Numbered from the stretch's first letter, positions 8,576-17,766 are shown. The stretch: 64,000 nt of DNA from JAZDFC01 sp043808235 (GCA_043808235.1 JAZDFC010000037.1:13734-77733), one strand, 5' to 3'. Numbers and translations: made by a program. The notes: generated from the sequence alone by a model not told the origin.

Positions 8576-8805
8576 TTTTTTTAATTATTCCGTTACTATT
8601 TACCGTTTTGAATATAGTGAAATGCAAGCCAACAAACAATTGTGCAATGAAATTAACAAATGCAATTGAGATAGAAGTGTATCAAAAAACTCATTCCTCA
8701 ATGGCTGCTTGGATTTTTCTACGATTTAGCAGGGGGCATATAATTTCATCAATGAGATAACTTTATTCAATTTGAATCAAATTGATTATCAATAAATTCA
8801 CTCCA

Positions 8806-8839
8806 ACTTGATAACATGCTCTCAATATGTTATCGTTGC
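8806..8839 (+). promoter_or_regulatory. Possible thrA promoter with embedded operator-like inverted repeat
   Basis: A perfect 8-bp inverted repeat, GATAACAT (8810-8817) and ATGTTATC (8827-8834), sits between a CTTG -33-like element (8807-8810) and TATCGTTG (8832-8839), one mismatch from TAnnTTTG. RNA would start near 8846, leaving about 20 nt before the thrA ATG. A dimeric repressor bound there would block the promoter. The rest of the gap 8576-8868 shows nothing clear; no Thr/Ile leader peptide is visible. Confidence 0.4.
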
Positions 8840-8868
8840 AACTCAATAATTAAAATTTTGTTGGAACA

Positions 8869-11331
8869 ATGAGAATATTAAAATTCGGCGGCTCGTCCGT
8901 TGGTTCACCCGAAAGAATATTGCAAGTGATAGATATACTGAAAGGATATATCGAAAAGAAAATTCTTTCGGCAGTCGTCTTTTCAGCATTTCAAGGAGTT
9001 ACAGACGGATTGATTTTATTGGGGAAGAAAGCTGTAACCGGCGACAAATCATATCCCGAAGATATCGACAAATTGTATCAAAGACACATTGCGGCTGTAA
9101 ATACTTTGATTCCTTCAAAGAATAATAAACCTCTGATTAATAAAATATTGGAGATGTTTGAAAATCTGAAAGAGTTGACACAGGGTGTTTTCCTTTTAAA
9201 AGAATTAACCCCCCGAACTATGGATAATATTCTCAGCTTCGGCGAAAGATTATCAAACATCATTATCACCGAGGCAATGTTAAGCCGTGGATTTGCGGTT
9301 GAGTACCTTGATGCAAGAAGTATTATTAAAACCGATAACAGCTTCGGAAATGCAAAAGTTGATTTTAAAATATCGAATAAACGAATTGAAAATTATTTTA
9401 AATCTCACAGTAAGGTGCAGATTGTCACCGGATTTATCGGCTCGAACGTTGATAACGAAACTACAACTTTGGGAAGAGGCGGCTCGGATTACACAGCTTC
9501 GATACTTGGCGCTGCGCTTGATTCGGATTTGATTGAAATATGGACCGACGTTGACGGAATTTTAACAGCCGACCCGCGTAAAGTCGAAAACGCTTTCCCA
9601 ATTAAAGCAGTTACGTACGAAGAAGCGATGGAGTTATCGCACTTCGGCGCAAAAGTAATTTATCCGCCAACCATGCAGCCTGCACTTGAGAAAAAAATCA
9701 AGCTGGTTATCAAGAATACTTTTAATCCAAAATTCAAAGGGACACTCATTCTTGAACGACAGCCGAATATTGCATTCAGCGTAAAAGGTACATCGTCTAT
9801 TGACGACATAACGCTATTAACAATTACCGGCAGTGGTATGATTGGCGTGCCCGGTATAGCATCACGATTGTTCGGCTCGCTTGCAAAACGCGACATCAGT
9901 GTAATCATGATTACACAGGGTTCATCGGAACACACAATTTGCATTGCAGTTCTTCCGCAATACGGCATGCCTGCAAAGAAAGCCATCGAAGAAGAATTTG
10001 CTTACGAACTCCGCGATAGAATTATCAGCGAGGTTGTTCTTGAAGAAGGTCATTCAATAATCGCAGTTGTTGCAGAAGATTTTCGGCAGACACCGCGAAT
10101 CGCCGGCAAAGTTGTACAGGCGCTCGGCAGCAATGGAATAAATATTCTCTGCATCGCCCAGGGTTCATCGGAGTTGAATATTTCTCTCGTCATTCAAAAA
10201 GTATTTTTGAAAAAAGCTCTCAACGTTCTTCATGATACTTTATTCACGCAGGTGCCGAAGACTACAAATTTATTTTTAATCGGAACGGGATTAGTCGGTG
10301 GTGAACTTCTCAATCTTATTCAATCCGAAAAATCAAATCTCGAAAAGCAGCTTGGCAACAGAATAAAGTTGGTCGGGATAGCAAACAGCAAAAAAATGTC
10401 TTTCAATGAAAAAGGAATCGAACCGGATAATTGGCGTGAAGAATTAAATACATCCGCTACAAAATCGTCGGTAACATCATTCATTGAAAAAATGGTTAAG
10501 CTAAATCTGCCGAACACAATCCTTGTTGATTGCACTGCAAATGATTCGGTGGTGCCCTACTACGAAAAAATTCTTAACGATAGTGTATCGATTGTTACAC
10601 CGAATAAAATTGCGAACTCATCTTCAATAACACATTACAATAAAATTCGGGCTGCAGCAAAAAGAAATAACGTGCAATTTTTATACGGCACAAATGTATG
10701 TTCCGCTATGCCGGTGATAAGTACTATCAATGACATGGTTACTTCCGGCGACGAAGTAAAAAAGATTGAAGGAATTTTATCAGGCACGCTCAGTTACATT
10801 TTCAATGAGATGAAGAAAGAAATAAAATTCAGCGCGATAGTTTCCGATGCAAGAGAAAAAGGATTTACCGAACCGGACCCGCGCGACGATTTGAACGGGT
10901 TGGACGTTGCGAGAAAAATATTAATCCTGGCAAGAGAAACCGGGGCTCAAATTGAATTGGCAAATGTTGAAATTGAAAGTTTGATTCCGGCGAAATTGAA
11001 TAAAATAAAATCTGCAAGCCAATTTATGTTGAAATTGAACGAATTCGATAAGCTGTTTGAGGAAAGAAGATCAAAGGCAGCAAAGAAAGGAAAAGTTTTA
11101 AGCTACATTGCAAGTTACGAAAACGGGAAAGCGAAGGTCGGGATTCAGGAAATAAGCGAGGAACATCCTTTCTTTAATTTATGCGGAATAGACAACATCG
11201 TTTCGATCACAACAAAATATTTTGATGTGAAGCCGCTTGTAATTAAAGGAAGAGGGGCAGGAGCCAGATTTACAGCCTCGGGCGTGCTTTCGGATATTTT
11301 AAGAGTTTCGAACCAATTAGGGAAATTATAA
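8869..11331 (+). CDS. thrA: Bifunctional aspartate kinase / homoserine dehydrogenase
   Basis: Catalyses the first and third steps of the threonine/methionine branch. The protein is 820 residues. The N-terminal kinase (about 1-300) begins MRILKFGGSSVGS and has the LGRGGSDYTASILGA motif; ACT regulatory repeats follow (about 315-460, with ITGSGMIGVPGIASRLF and the repeated QGSSE signatures); the C-terminal homoserine dehydrogenase starts at LIGTGLVGGELL. The length and order match enterobacterial ThrA/MetL fusions. It heads thrA-asd-thrB-thrC; the asd ATG follows its stop codon with no gap. Lysine synthesis would need another kinase or share this one. Feedback by threonine is likely from family knowledge. 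Confidence 0.95.
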   Translation: MRILKFGGSSVGSPERILQVIDILKGYIEKKILSAVVFSAFQGVTDGLILLGKKAVTGDKSYPEDIDKLYQRHIAAVNTLIPSKNNKPLINKILEMFENLKELTQGVFLLKELTPRTMDNILSFGERLSNIIITEAMLSRGFAVEYLDARSIIKTDNSFGNAKVDFKISNKRIENYFKSHSKVQIVTGFIGSNVDNETTTLGRGGSDYTASILGAALDSDLIEIWTDVDGILTADPRKVENAFPIKAVTYEEAMELSHFGAKVIYPPTMQPALEKKIKLVIKNTFNPKFKGTLILERQPNIAFSVKGTSSIDDITLLTITGSGMIGVPGIASRLFGSLAKRDISVIMITQGSSEHTICIAVLPQYGMPAKKAIEEEFAYELRDRIISEVVLEEGHSIIAVVAEDFRQTPRIAGKVVQALGSNGINILCIAQGSSELNISLVIQKVFLKKALNVLHDTLFTQVPKTTNLFLIGTGLVGGELLNLIQSEKSNLEKQLGNRIKLVGIANSKKMSFNEKGIEPDNWREELNTSATKSSVTSFIEKMVKLNLPNTILVDCTANDSVVPYYEKILNDSVSIVTPNKIANSSSITHYNKIRAAAKRNNVQFLYGTNVCSAMPVISTINDMVTSGDEVKKIEGILSGTLSYIFNEMKKEIKFSAIVSDAREKGFTEPDPRDDLNGLDVARKILILARETGAQIELANVEIESLIPAKLNKIKSASQFMLKLNEFDKLFEERRSKAAKKGKVLSYIASYENGKAKVGIQEISEEHPFFNLCGIDNIVSITTKYFDVKPLVIKGRGAGARFTASGVLSDILRVSNQLGKL

Positions 11332-12375
11332 ATGAGTAAGATTAATGTTGCGATACTCGGCGCTACGGGAAGCGTGGGACAAAAATTTTTGGAACTGCTT
11401 TCCAATCATCCATTATTTGAAGTTGCAGAACTTGCGGCTTCGGAAAGATCAGCCGGGAAAAAATATAAAGATGCTACCAACTGGATAATGCAAACTTTAT
11501 TACGCCCCGATTTTGCAGAAATGATTGTGAAAGATTGTAAGCCAAACCTTGATTCGAAAATTGTTTTCTCCGCACTTGATGCTTCTGTCGCGGGAGAAAT
11601 TGAAGAAGATTTTGCAAAAGCAGGCTACATTGTTATTTCGAATGCGCGTAACCATCGCTACGATGCAAATGTTCCGCTAATGATTCCGGAGGTTAATCCC
11701 GAACATCTTGAGATGATTAAATTTCAGAATTACGGAAGCGGTGCAATAATCACAAATCCGAACTGTTCAACAATCGGGATGGTGATGGCGTTGAAACCTC
11801 TTAATGATAAATTTGGAATCGAAAGTTTGAATGTCGTTACCATGCAAGCCATATCCGGCGCGGGTTATCCGGGTCTGCCGGGAATGGATATACTCGACAA
11901 TGCAATTCCATTCATCGGCGGCGAAGAACCTAAAATGGAAAAAGAACCTCTGAAAATTTTAGGAAAGTTAAACTCAAGCGGAGAGGTTGATTTCGCCGAT
12001 TTTAAAATCAGCGCTCAATGCAACCGGGTTGCCGTGAATGATGGTCATCTCGAATGTGTTCAAGTAAAATTGAAAAATAAAACTTCGGTTGACGAAATTA
12101 TCGAAACATGGAACTCGTTTTCAGCCGAACCGCAAAAATTAAATTTGCCATCCGCTCCGAAGCAACCGATTTATTATTTCAACGAGGATAAATTCCCGCA
12201 GCCGAAGATTCATCGCAATCTTGAAAACGGGATGGCAGTTTCAGTTGGGCGATTGAGAGAGTGTCCGTTGTTCGATTATAAATTTGTCGTGCTTTCACAT
12301 AATACCGTGCGCGGTGCTGCCGGCGGAACAATATTAATTGCAGAATTGCTTCATGCAAAAGGATATATTTCATAA
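11332..12375 (+). CDS. asd: Aspartate-semialdehyde dehydrogenase (archaeal/fungal-type)
   Basis: Reduces aspartyl phosphate to the semialdehyde, between the two activities of ThrA. The protein is 347 residues, with the N-terminal Rossmann motif ILGATGSVGQKF and the catalytic-cysteine segment TNPNCSTIGMV. The arrangement FSALDAS...NARNHRYD and IPEVNPEH resembles the archaeal/fungal clade of the enzyme rather than the typical proteobacterial one. Its ATG is directly adjacent to the thrA stop, so the two are translationally coupled. A 115-nt gap containing a palindromic repeat separates it from thrB. Confidence 0.94.
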   Translation: MSKINVAILGATGSVGQKFLELLSNHPLFEVAELAASERSAGKKYKDATNWIMQTLLRPDFAEMIVKDCKPNLDSKIVFSALDASVAGEIEEDFAKAGYIVISNARNHRYDANVPLMIPEVNPEHLEMIKFQNYGSGAIITNPNCSTIGMVMALKPLNDKFGIESLNVVTMQAISGAGYPGLPGMDILDNAIPFIGGEEPKMEKEPLKILGKLNSSGEVDFADFKISAQCNRVAVNDGHLECVQVKLKNKTSVDEIIETWNSFSAEPQKLNLPSAPKQPIYYFNEDKFPQPKIHRNLENGMAVSVGRLRECPLFDYKFVVLSHNTVRGAAGGTILIAELLHAKGYIS

Positions 12376-12382
12376 ATAACAT

Positions 12383-12466
12383 CTTAGTGAAGCTATGTGC
12401 TCTTAGTGTCTCAGTGGTTTTTCTTTTACCACTAAAGTCACTTAGCACACTAAGAAACACTGAGAA
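12383..12466. repeat. Intergenic palindrome between asd and thrB
   Basis: An imperfect inverted repeat: the segment around 12398-12418 (GTGCTCTTAGTGTCTC then AGTGGT) and its complement around 12428-12448 (ACCACTAAAG then TCACTTAGCAC), around a T-rich loop. A further CACTAAG-like arm follows. This sequence style (cttagtg / ccactaa) is familiar as dispersed intergenic repeats in Bacteroidota and Ignavibacteria-like genomes. A role as a terminator is unlikely because thrB is in the same pathway and on the same strand. Confidence 0.6.
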
Positions 12467-12490
12467 TTACAAAAACATTTTAAAGATAAT

Positions 12491-13429
12491 ATGGCTCAAT
12501 CAAATAGTATTAAGGTTACCGCTCCGGCCACTGTCTCCAACGTTGGCTGCGGATTTGATGTGATGGGTTTCGCTACCGACATCACAAGCGATGAAGTGAT
12601 TTTAAAATTCACTGATAAAAAAGGAATTACTATTTCTAAAATCTCCGGCGACGGCGGCAGACTTCCCTTTGATGCGGCAACTAATACTTGCACGAAAGCG
12701 ATGCTCTCGATGTTGGAAGCGCTACAGCTTGAGATTGGACTTGATGTAAAGATTTCAAAAAAGATTGGTTTCGGAAGCGGACTCGGTTCGAGTGCAGCAA
12801 GCGCGGTGGCAGGTGCATTCGCGTTGAATGAAATACTCGGCAAACCATTCACAAAATATGAATTGCTGAATTATGCAATCGAAGGCGAGAAGATTGCGAG
12901 CCAGGCAACACACGCCGATAATGTTGCACCGTGCTTGTTCGGCGGATTCGTTCTAATTCGCGCTTACAACCCAATCGATTTGATTCCTCTCAAACCCGGG
13001 AAGAATTTATTCTGCACAATCATTCATCCGCAGATAGAAATAAAAACAAGTGAAGCACGAAAAATTCTCGGCGATACTATTTCCCTAAAAACGGGAATTA
13101 CTCAATGGGGAAATGTCGGCGCGCTTGTAGCTGGAATCATCAACAACGATATTAATTTGATTGGGAGATCTGTTTATGACGGAATTGCCGAACCGAAGAG
13201 AGCGTCACTCATTCCCGGGTATTACGATATCAAAAACGCTGCGTTGAATGCCGGCGCAAAGGGATGCAACATCAGCGGTTCGGGTCCGGCTATTTTTGCT
13301 TTCAGTGATAACGAATCAACCGGATGGGAAATCGGGAAAGCGATGAAGAAAGTTGTCAATGCTCAAAAATTAAAAAGCAAAATTTATGTTTCTCGAATTA
13401 ACCGGAATGGTCCAAAAGTTATCGGATAG
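12491..13429 (+). CDS. thrB: Homoserine kinase (GHMP family)
   Basis: Phosphorylates homoserine for threonine synthesis in the cytosol. The protein is 312 residues. The GHMP ATP-binding motif GFGSGLGSSAASAVAG lies near residue 95, the N-terminal ATVSNVGCGFDVMGFA region matches homoserine kinase, and the C-terminal GCNISGSGPAIFAF is the third GHMP motif. It is followed 2 nt later by thrC, consistent with a single transcription unit. Confidence 0.95.
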   Translation: MAQSNSIKVTAPATVSNVGCGFDVMGFATDITSDEVILKFTDKKGITISKISGDGGRLPFDAATNTCTKAMLSMLEALQLEIGLDVKISKKIGFGSGLGSSAASAVAGAFALNEILGKPFTKYELLNYAIEGEKIASQATHADNVAPCLFGGFVLIRAYNPIDLIPLKPGKNLFCTIIHPQIEIKTSEARKILGDTISLKTGITQWGNVGALVAGIINNDINLIGRSVYDGIAEPKRASLIPGYYDIKNAALNAGAKGCNISGSGPAIFAFSDNESTGWEIGKAMKKVVNAQKLKSKIYVSRINRNGPKVIG

Positions 13430-13431
13430 AA

Positions 13432-14739
13432 ATGCATTATTACAGCACAAATAAAAAATCTAAATCTGTTACATTTCGCGAAGCAGTGATGAAAGGTCTT
13501 GCCGATGACGGCGGATTATTCATGCCGGAATATATTCCAACTTTTGACCATGATATTTTTAAAGACATAAAAAAATATTCATTTCAAGAAATCGGATTTG
13601 AAATCGCCTCCCGGTTTATTGAAGATGAGATTTCCGACAATGATTTGCATGTCATCATTAATGATGCGATTAACTTCCCCGCCCCGCTTGTTAAATTAAA
13701 TGATTCGCTTTCGGTGTTGGAATTATTTCACGGACCGACTCTCGCATTCAAAGATTTCGGCGCACGGTTTATGGCGCGGGTGATGTCGCAGTTCATTAAA
13801 GATTCACATGAACAAATGAATATTCTTGTTGCCACTTCGGGCGATACCGGCAGCGCGGTCGCAAATGGATTTTTTGATGCAGAAGGAATTAATGTTTTTC
13901 TCCTTTATCCCAAAAACAAAGTGAGCGAAATACAGGAAAAGCAATTAACCACTCTCGATAAAAATATTACCGCGCTTGAGATTGACGGAACATTCGACGA
14001 CTGCCAGCGAATGGTTAAGTCAGCGTTTATGGATGACGAGTTGAAATCGAAGATGAATCTTTCTTCCGCGAATTCGATAAGCATCGCTCGATTGCTGCCT
14101 CAGATTTTTTATTACTTCGAAGCGTACAAGCAATTACCTTCATTCGATAAAGATGTTCTTATTTCAGTGCCATCGGGAAATCTCGGCAATCTTACCGGCG
14201 GGCTGATTGCGAAGAAGATGGGACTGCCAATCTCAAAATTTATTGCCGCGACAAACGCGAACAATGTTTTCACCGAGTATATCGAATCGGGACAATTTGT
14301 ACCGCGTCCTTCTGTAAAAACTTTTTCGAACGCAATGGATGTCGGCAACCCCAGCAATCTCGCACGAATAAACCATTTGTTCAACAATGATGTTTCGTTG
14401 ATACGGGATGTAATTTTTTCTTCGAGCTATTCCGATGATGAAACAATACTCGCGATAAAAGAAGTGAATGTAAATTTTGGTTACACCATCGACCCGCACG
14501 GCGCAGTTGGATATCTCGCGTTGAAAGATTACTTCAAAAATATTTCTCCCGAAACTTATTCTGCAATTGTTGTCGAGACCGCACATCCCGCCAAATTTAA
14601 AGACATTGTTGAATCCGCAACGGGAAACGAAATTGACATGCCGGAAATTCTTGCCGAGTGTTTGATGAAAGAAAAACGAGCAGTTGAATTATCGGCAGAT
14701 TATTCTTCGTTGAAAGAATTTTTGATTTCGAAAAACTGA
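13432..14739 (+). CDS. thrC: Threonine synthase
   Basis: PLP-dependent enzyme converting O-phosphohomoserine to threonine. The protein is 435 residues. The N-terminus MHYYSTN(K)KSKSVTFREA is typical of the long (E. coli-like) class. The PLP-lysine segment is FHGPTLAFKDFGARF, and the phosphate/cofactor loop is ATSGDTGSAVANGF. It is the last gene of the thr operon; downstream (14740-14920) are two intergenic repeats and the convergent end of metX. Confidence 0.95.
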   Translation: MHYYSTNKKSKSVTFREAVMKGLADDGGLFMPEYIPTFDHDIFKDIKKYSFQEIGFEIASRFIEDEISDNDLHVIINDAINFPAPLVKLNDSLSVLELFHGPTLAFKDFGARFMARVMSQFIKDSHEQMNILVATSGDTGSAVANGFFDAEGINVFLLYPKNKVSEIQEKQLTTLDKNITALEIDGTFDDCQRMVKSAFMDDELKSKMNLSSANSISIARLLPQIFYYFEAYKQLPSFDKDVLISVPSGNLGNLTGGLIAKKMGLPISKFIAATNANNVFTEYIESGQFVPRPSVKTFSNAMDVGNPSNLARINHLFNNDVSLIRDVIFSSSYSDDETILAIKEVNVNFGYTIDPHGAVGYLALKDYFKNISPETYSAIVVETAHPAKFKDIVESATGNEIDMPEILAECLMKEKRAVELSADYSSLKEFLISKN

Positions 14740-14757
14740 TTTAGTTGCACGCCTAAT

Positions 14758-14801
14758 AGAACACGGATTTCGCGGATAGAACGGATTTTCACGGATTTTA
14801 T
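14758..14801. repeat. Tandem/dispersed ACGGATTT-type repeat
   Basis: A short array of related units (ACACGGATTTCGCGGAT, then AACGGATTTTCACGGATTTT) right after thrC. A similar but complementary phrase is found after the protoporphyrinogen oxidase gene (60118-60205). This suggests one dispersed repeat family. Confidence 0.6.
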
Positions 14802-14841
14802 TAATTTTAAATAGACAATAAAAATTAGATCTCTTCGCGAA

Positions 14842-14920
14842 AATCATAAATCAGCAATCGTTAATCAATATTCTTAAATCAGATAAAGGAGTTATGATTG
14901 ATGATTAACGATTTTTGATT
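14842..14920. repeat. Inverted repeat between convergent thrC and metX
   Basis: A perfect 12-bp core inverted repeat, AATCGTTAATCA (14856-14867) and TGATTAACGATT (14902-14913), extended by imperfect AATCA..AAATC arms on both sides. It sits directly at the metX 3' end, where it could also serve as a bidirectional transcript end, although no good T-run follows. Confidence 0.6.
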
Positions 14921-16066
14921 TTAGAATTTATGTAAAAATTCTCCTATTATTTTTTCCAGCTGCTCAAACTCAATCAAAAATGCATCATGTCCGTGACGGG
15001 AATTAATTTCGGCGTATTTTGCGCTGGGAATATTTTTAGCAATAAATTTTTGTTCTTCAGTGGGATATAAAATGTCGGATGAGATTCCAATCGCAAGAGT
15101 TTTAGCTTTTATTGCACCGAGGACATTTTCAATTTTATCCCGGTTATATCCGAGATCATGTCGATCCATTACATCCGCTAATAACAAATATGTGTTTGCA
15201 TCAAAACGCTCGACGAGTTTTTTACCCTGGTAATCGAGGTAACTGTTTACCTGGAATACTTCCTTTTCATCGACAATTTCTCTTCCGAATTTTTCTTCAA
15301 ACGATGGCTGACTCCGATATGTAATCATAGCAATCTGCCGGGCGAGAGATAATCCTTTTATTGGCTGCTTCGCATAAAATCCATTATTCCAATCCGGGTC
15401 ATTTTTTATTGCAAGCCGTTCAACTTCACCAAGTCCGATTGCCCACGCGGAGTGCTTTGCCGATGTTCCGATTGGAATTATTGATTCAACCATTTCGGGA
15501 TACATTACAACCCATTCGAGCGCCTGCATCCCGCCAAGCGAACCCCCGACTACTGTTTTAATTTTATTCACACCGAGATAAGTCATCAATTCTTTTTGAA
15601 CACGAACCATATCCCTAACAGTGACTGCAGGGAAATACGCTTGATATGGTTTGCCCGATTTTAAATCAACACTGACCGGTCCCGTTGTGCCGTAACAACT
15701 TCCAAGAATGTTCGAGCAAATAACAAAATACTTATTTGTATCGAAAACTTTTCCCGGACCAATCACGGAGTCCCACCAGCCGGGTTTGCCGAGAAACATT
15801 TTCGAATATTTTTTTAATAAATCCGGATTGCTGCTGGAATCGCTTTCCTCATTAGTTAAGGTACCCGCAGCGTGTGCGTTGCCGGTTAACGCGTGGCAAA
15901 CCACAATTGCGTTTGTGCCTTCGTTGTTGAGTTGCCCGTAAGTCTGGTGAGCAACTTGAATGCTTGTGAGTTCGTCACCATTATCAAGTTTCAATGATGC
16001 TGCTTCATCAAATAACTCAACAAAAAATGTTTTACTCTGAATTATATTGGAGTTATTGTTCTTCAT
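14921..16066 (-). CDS. metX: Homoserine O-acetyltransferase
   Basis: Alpha/beta-hydrolase-fold enzyme that activates homoserine with acetyl-CoA for methionine synthesis. The protein is 381 residues. The nucleophile elbow GGSLGGMQALEW (Ser near residue 176), the segment PGWWDSVIGPGKVFDT, the later acid region around DILYPTEEQ and the catalytic-His segment SRHGHDAFLIEF are all present. The family includes succinyl- and acetyl-transferases that are hard to separate; pairing with metY favours the acetyl route. It lies downstream of metY, separated by about 200 nt holding a terminator and repeats, so it may have its own promoter. Confidence 0.93.
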   Translation of the reverse strand: MKNNNSNIIQSKTFFVELFDEAASLKLDNGDELTSIQVAHQTYGQLNNEGTNAIVVCHALTGNAHAAGTLTNEESDSSSNPDLLKKYSKMFLGKPGWWDSVIGPGKVFDTNKYFVICSNILGSCYGTTGPVSVDLKSGKPYQAYFPAVTVRDMVRVQKELMTYLGVNKIKTVVGGSLGGMQALEWVVMYPEMVESIIPIGTSAKHSAWAIGLGEVERLAIKNDPDWNNGFYAKQPIKGLSLARQIAMITYRSQPSFEEKFGREIVDEKEVFQVNSYLDYQGKKLVERFDANTYLLLADVMDRHDLGYNRDKIENVLGAIKAKTLAIGISSDILYPTEEQKFIAKNIPSAKYAEINSRHGHDAFLIEFEQLEKIIGEFLHKF

Positions 16067-16116
16067 TTGATTCTCAAATTTTACAAAAAATCCTTACTGT
16101 TAATAGCGAGGTCTTT

Positions 16117-16182
16117 GTCATGCTCGCAAAAGCGGGCATCTTTTTTTTTAGATTCCCGCTGGAAACATGCGGGAATGACATC
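16117..16182. repeat. Two adjacent palindromes between metY and metX
   Basis: Two hairpins: GTCATGCTCGC-aaaa-GCGGGCATC (16117-16140) and GATTCCCGC-tggaaacat-GCGGGAATGAC (about 16151-16179). Such 'ATTCCCGC/GCGGGAAT' phrases are among the commonest dispersed intergenic repeats in bacteria. Confidence 0.7.
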
Positions 16183-16212
16183 GTAATGGATGTCGTATTA
16201 TTTACAATTTAG

Positions 16213-16245
16213 AAAAAAATGATGCCGCCGGTTTCAGACGGCATC
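16213..16245 (-). terminator. Intrinsic terminator after metY
   Basis: In minus-strand order, GATGCCG (16245-16239) and CGGCATC (16227-16221) form a 7-bp GC-rich stem followed by A and seven T residues (16219-16213). It lies 24 nt after the metY stop, so at least part of the transcript should end before metX. Confidence 0.85.
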
Positions 16246-16268
16246 CTTCCGTTATTAAAATATAATTA

Positions 16269-17588
16269 TTATTTAGCTGCAATATTAAGCGCCCGGTCGA
16301 AATCTTCAATGATATCATCAATATGTTCGAGCCCGACGGAAACACGAAGCATCTCCGGCAGAACTCCCGATTTTTTTTGTTCTTCTTCAGAGAGTTGTTG
16401 ATGAGTTGTTGAAGACGGATGAATCACCAATGTTTTCGCATCGCCAACATTCGCAAGCAGACTTGCCAATTTAACATTATTAATGAACTTCTTCCCGGCT
16501 TCCAATCCGCCGTTAATTCCGAATGCAAGCATCGAACCGAATAAATTTCTGTTTAAATATTTTTTTGCATTCTCGTGATACGGATGACTTTCGAGTCCGG
16601 GATACCAAACCCAATCCACACGATTATCATTCTCAAGCCACTTCGCGAGTTTCAATGCATTCTCACAATGTCTTTCAACACGGAGCGATAATGTTTCCAA
16701 TCCTTGAATAAAGAGAAATGAGTTGAACGGACTTAGCGCCGGACCGAGGTCGCGCAAGCCTTCAACACGGGCGCGGATAATGAAAGCGATATTTCCAAAC
16801 GGGGAATCTTTTCCGAATACTTCCCAAAATTTCAAATCGTGATAGCCCGGGCTTGGTTCAGTGAATATCGGGAAGTTACCATTAGCCCAATCAAATTTAC
16901 CCGAATCGATAATAACTCCGCCGATTGACGTCCCGTGCCCGCCAATCCATTTCGTTGCGGATTCTACAACGATATCTGCACCGTGCGCTATCGGATTAGC
17001 GAGATAACCTCCGGCTCCAAAAGTATTATCAACAATTAACGGGATCCCATAACGATGAGCAATATCCGACAATGCTTTGAAATCAGGAATATTCAATCGC
17101 GGATTACCTATTGTTTCGATATAAATCGCTTTCGTCTTTCCATCAATCAATTTTTCAAATTCGAGCGGGTCATCGCCATCAACAAATTTCACATTGATAC
17201 CGAGACGCGGCAGAGTGACTTTGAACAAATTATATGTTCCGCCGTAAAGAAGACTTGTCGAGACAATGTTTTCACCAGCTTGCGCAATGGTCGCTACAGT
17301 TAGAGTTTCAGCAGCTTGACCTGATGAAACAGCAAGCGCGCCAACACCGCCTTCGAGCGCAGCAATGCGTTTTTCAAAAACATCTGTCGTTGGGTTCATT
17401 ATCCGAGTGTAAATATTTCCAAACTGCTTCAGCGCAAACAAATCCGCTGCATGTTCCGCATCTTTAAAAACGTAGGATGAAGTTTGATATATCGGCACCG
17501 CTCGGGAATGCGTAACCGCATCGGGCGAATGACCGGCGTGCAACTGAAGCGTTTCAAATCGATAGTTACTTGTTCGATTGGTACTCAT
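16269..17588 (-). CDS. metY: O-acetylhomoserine sulfhydrylase (aminocarboxypropyltransferase)
   Basis: PLP enzyme of the Cys/Met-metabolism family that makes homocysteine from O-acetylhomoserine and sulfide. The protein is 439 residues. It opens with FETLQLHAGHSPD; the PLP-lysine segment is VESATKWIGGHGTSIGG; the C-terminal HPSSTTHQQL is characteristic of MetY. ATG 17588 has a strong AAAGGAG Shine-Dalgarno. The gene is preceded by a SAM-I riboswitch with its own terminator, and further up by a candidate leader peptide, so expression should fall when S-adenosylmethionine is plentiful. It was called MetY rather than MetZ from length and the metX neighbour. Confidence 0.94.
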   Translation of the reverse strand: MSTNRTSNYRFETLQLHAGHSPDAVTHSRAVPIYQTSSYVFKDAEHAADLFALKQFGNIYTRIMNPTTDVFEKRIAALEGGVGALAVSSGQAAETLTVATIAQAGENIVSTSLLYGGTYNLFKVTLPRLGINVKFVDGDDPLEFEKLIDGKTKAIYIETIGNPRLNIPDFKALSDIAHRYGIPLIVDNTFGAGGYLANPIAHGADIVVESATKWIGGHGTSIGGVIIDSGKFDWANGNFPIFTEPSPGYHDLKFWEVFGKDSPFGNIAFIIRARVEGLRDLGPALSPFNSFLFIQGLETLSLRVERHCENALKLAKWLENDNRVDWVWYPGLESHPYHENAKKYLNRNLFGSMLAFGINGGLEAGKKFINNVKLASLLANVGDAKTLVIHPSSTTHQQLSEEEQKKSGVLPEMLRVSVGLEHIDDIIEDFDRALNIAAK

Positions 17589-17639
17589 GTTTTCTCCTTT
17601 CGTATTTATATGAGTATTTGTTAATTCTTCTCTATGTAA

Positions 17640-17702
17640 TTCGAAGCGAAGCTTCGAAAAATTTCAATTTAGAAAATTACTCCTCGAAGCTTTCGCTTCG
17701 AG
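17640..17702. repeat. Pair of mirror-image hairpins upstream of metY
   Basis: TTCGAAGC-gaa-GCTTCGAA (17640-17658) and CTCGAAGC-tttc-GCTTCGAG (17683-17702). Each is a perfect 8-bp hairpin, and the two are near reverse complements, so they form a REP/BIME-like unit. It lies between the riboswitch terminator and the metY start, inside the 5' untranslated RNA. Confidence 0.75.
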
Positions 17703-17715
17703 TTACAGGAAGAGC

Positions 17716-17751
17716 AAAAAAAAACTCTTCAGAAAAGATTTCCGAAGAGTT
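17716..17751 (-). terminator. Terminator of the SAM riboswitch expression platform
   Basis: In minus-strand order, AACTCTTC (17751-17744) pairs with GAAGAGTT (17730-17723), with extra inner pairs across one mismatch, followed by a run of nine T (to 17716). It lies 16 nt downstream of the riboswitch aptamer, exactly where a SAM-induced terminator should be. Confidence 0.9.
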
Positions 17752-17766
17752 ATAAAATTTCTTCTA

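Noticed and set aside
8576..8805. A Thr/Ile-rich leader peptide upstream of thrA
   Set aside because: All frames of the gap were read; no short ORF with enriched Thr or Ile codons followed by a terminator-like stem was found.
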